DNA of 13,579 nt from Synechococcales cyanobacterium 340R_concoct_173_sub (GTDB taxonomy: Bacteria; Cyanobacteriota; Cyanobacteriia; Leptolyngbyales; Leptolyngbyaceae), in the NCBI GenBank assembly GCA_025354065.1, contig JANXNM010000625.1, forward strand, positions 1 to 13,579, read 5' to 3'. The translations under genes and the position numbers were made by a program. Shown here one piece after another: positions 12,701-13,579 of this stretch (its first letter is position 1; each line of letters begins with the position of its first letter). A model generated the notes under the pieces. That model searched no databases and was not told the origin of the DNA. It saw nothing but the letters and a program-made list of their open reading frames with translations.

Positions 12701-13579
12701 ATGGCATACGATAAGCGCAGTTCTAATGACAAGCCCCGTCGCAAGCCAGCAGGTAGTTCCTCTGGCAGTGGTGGTGGATATCAAGGCGGCAGCGGTGGTG
12801 GTTACAAGGGCCGATCGGATAGTGGCGGCGGATATCAAGGTGGTAACGGTGGCGGTTATAAACGTCGCGATGAAGGGACGGGCGGCGGTGGCGGATATCA
12901 AGGCGATAATCCACGTCGTGAAAGCAGCGGCGGTGGCGGATACCAAGGTGATAACCCTCGTCGTTCTGAAAGCAGTGGCGGTTATCAAGGTAGCAACCCT
13001 CGTCGTGAAGGCGGCAGCGGCGGGTATCAAGGTAGCAATCCTCGTCGTGAAGGCGGTAGCGGCGGGTATCAAGGTAGCAACCCTCGTCGTGAAGGCGGTA
13101 GCGGCGGGTATCAAGGTAGCAATCCTCGTCGTGAAGGCGGTAGCGGCGGGTATCAAGGCCGATCGGAAGGCGGATATCAAGGTCGTTCCGAAGGCGGTAG
13201 CAGCGGGTATCAAGGTAGCAATCCTCGTCGTGAAGGCGGTGGTAGTGGCGGGTATCAAGGCCGATCGGAAGGCGGTGGCGGCGGATATCAAGGCAGTAAT
13301 CCCCGACGTGAAGACGGTGGTGGCTATCAAGGTCGTTCCGAAGGCGGTAGTGGCGGCGGGTATCAAGGCAGCAATCCTCGACGTGAAGGCGGCGGTGGCG
13401 GATATAAAGGTGGTGGTGGCGGCTACAAGGGTCGTTCTGAAGGTGGCGGTGGCTATAATCGTGACGAAGCCCGATCGGATTCCGGTGGACGGCCATTCTT
13501 CGATCGTAAACCCCCAGCTCGGCGGGACGATCGCGATGGCTCATTTAACCGCGATGCTCGCCCAAACCGTGAATTCAGC
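12701..13579 (+). CDS. Gly/Tyr/Arg repeat region of a large protein, probably RlmB-type rRNA methyltransferase N-terminus (partial)
   Basis: ATG 12701 opens a frame with no stop to the last base: 293 codons, incomplete at the right edge. After a basic start (MAYDKRSSNDKPRRKP) almost the whole segment is low-complexity. It holds 15 YQG units, four YK units, nine NPRR units and several GRSEGG units, with 21 tyrosines spaced mostly 8-15 residues apart in glycine-serine-arginine background. From about residue 265 it changes to charged SGGRPFFDRKPPARRDD. No folded domain is visible. Cyanobacterial RlmB proteins, encoded right after mrnC (as I recall slr0954-slr0955 in Synechocystis), have long disordered Arg-rich N-terminal extensions, so this is the leading guess for the identity; the gene symbol is left blank because the enzyme domain is out of view. 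An RNA-binding protein or helicase is the alternative. AGGG 10 bases upstream is a weak Shine-Dalgarno. Confidence 0.8.
   Translation, partial: MAYDKRSSNDKPRRKPAGSSSGSGGGYQGGSGGGYKGRSDSGGGYQGGNGGGYKRRDEGTGGGGGYQGDNPRRESSGGGGYQGDNPRRSESSGGYQGSNPRREGGSGGYQGSNPRREGGSGGYQGSNPRREGGSGGYQGSNPRREGGSGGYQGRSEGGYQGRSEGGSSGYQGSNPRREGGGSGGYQGRSEGGGGGYQGSNPRREDGGGYQGRSEGGSGGGYQGSNPRREGGGGGYKGGGGGYKGRSEGGGGYNRDEARSDSGGRPFFDRKPPARRDDRDGSFNRDARPNREFS
12989..13156 (+). repeat. Four 42-bp in-frame tandem repeats
   Basis: Copies at 12989-13030, 13031-13072, 13073-13114 and 13115-13156 each encode GSNPRREGGSGGYQ. They differ only at one C/T (AAC or AAT) and, in copy 1, one more C/T; both are silent. Copies 2 and 4 are identical, suggesting that the array grew by duplication of an 84-bp pair. 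More diverged versions of the unit lie on both sides. Confidence 0.9.

Noticed and set aside
12989..13156. Regular 42-bp repeats as a CRISPR array
   Set aside because: The copies are directly adjacent without unique spacers, and keep an exact multiple of three within an open frame.
12632..13544. Two long antisense open frames (244 and 273 codons) on the minus strand, rich in Thr/Ala/Ile or His/Arg/Asp/Tyr
   Set aside because: They mirror the Gly-rich repeat gene on the plus strand; a stop-free repeat unit is open in several frames at once. They lack start context, and the plus frame has the sensible start and the conserved position after mrnC.

Overview
The window is a stretch of cyanobacterial chromosome. 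Five or more intact HIP1 octamers (GCGATCGC, e.g. 190-197, 451-458, 5595-5602, 9801-9808, 9831-9838) and a very dense CGATCG core point that way. So do several families that are mainly or only cyanobacterial: a TIGR03943/DUF1980 protein, a DUF7219 protein, a Ycf29/Rre1-like response regulator, a cyanobacterial PHP protein and a lumenal-type pentapeptide protein. Genus cannot be read from the sequence. No tRNA, rRNA, CRISPR array, transposase or phage gene was found, so this looks like ordinary core/housekeeping chromosome.

Layout. 1-1576: the 3' end of an unidentified gene, a three-helix TIGR03943 membrane protein, a small cyanobacterial membrane protein and a good intrinsic terminator. 1690-4983: UDP-GlcNAc 2-epimerase (wecB), a convergent DUF7219 gene overlapping it by 12 bp, a family 2 glycosyltransferase, then a response regulator with its own promoter-like sequence. 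4984-6275: a strong 18-bp hairpin, a PHP phosphoesterase-type gene, a bidirectional terminator and, on the opposite strand, a 33-codon single-helix peptide gene. 6276-8543: queA (minus), a 129-aa conserved-looking unknown, and yraN (minus). 8591-9973: a secreted pentapeptide-repeat protein converging on an envelope-anchored retropepsin-like aspartic protease. 10189-13579: carA, a STAS anti-anti-sigma-type protein that appears to start at ATT, mini-RNase III (mrnC), and the beginning of a gene running off the right edge.

The right-edge gene (12701 onward, open to the last base) is the most unusual object. Its first 293 codons encode a Gly/Tyr/Gln/Arg repeat region (15 YQG units, nine NPRR units), including four near-identical 42-bp tandem copies. 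Position right after mrnC suggests that it is the disordered N-terminal extension of the 23S rRNA 2'-O-methyltransferase RlmB, but the enzyme domain lies outside the window.

Functional themes: cell-surface polysaccharide synthesis (wecB plus glycosyltransferase), tRNA and rRNA maturation (queA, mrnC, probable rlmB), pyrimidine/arginine precursor synthesis (carA), and two signalling proteins (response regulator, STAS). Genes alternate strand often, so most appear to be transcribed singly or in pairs.
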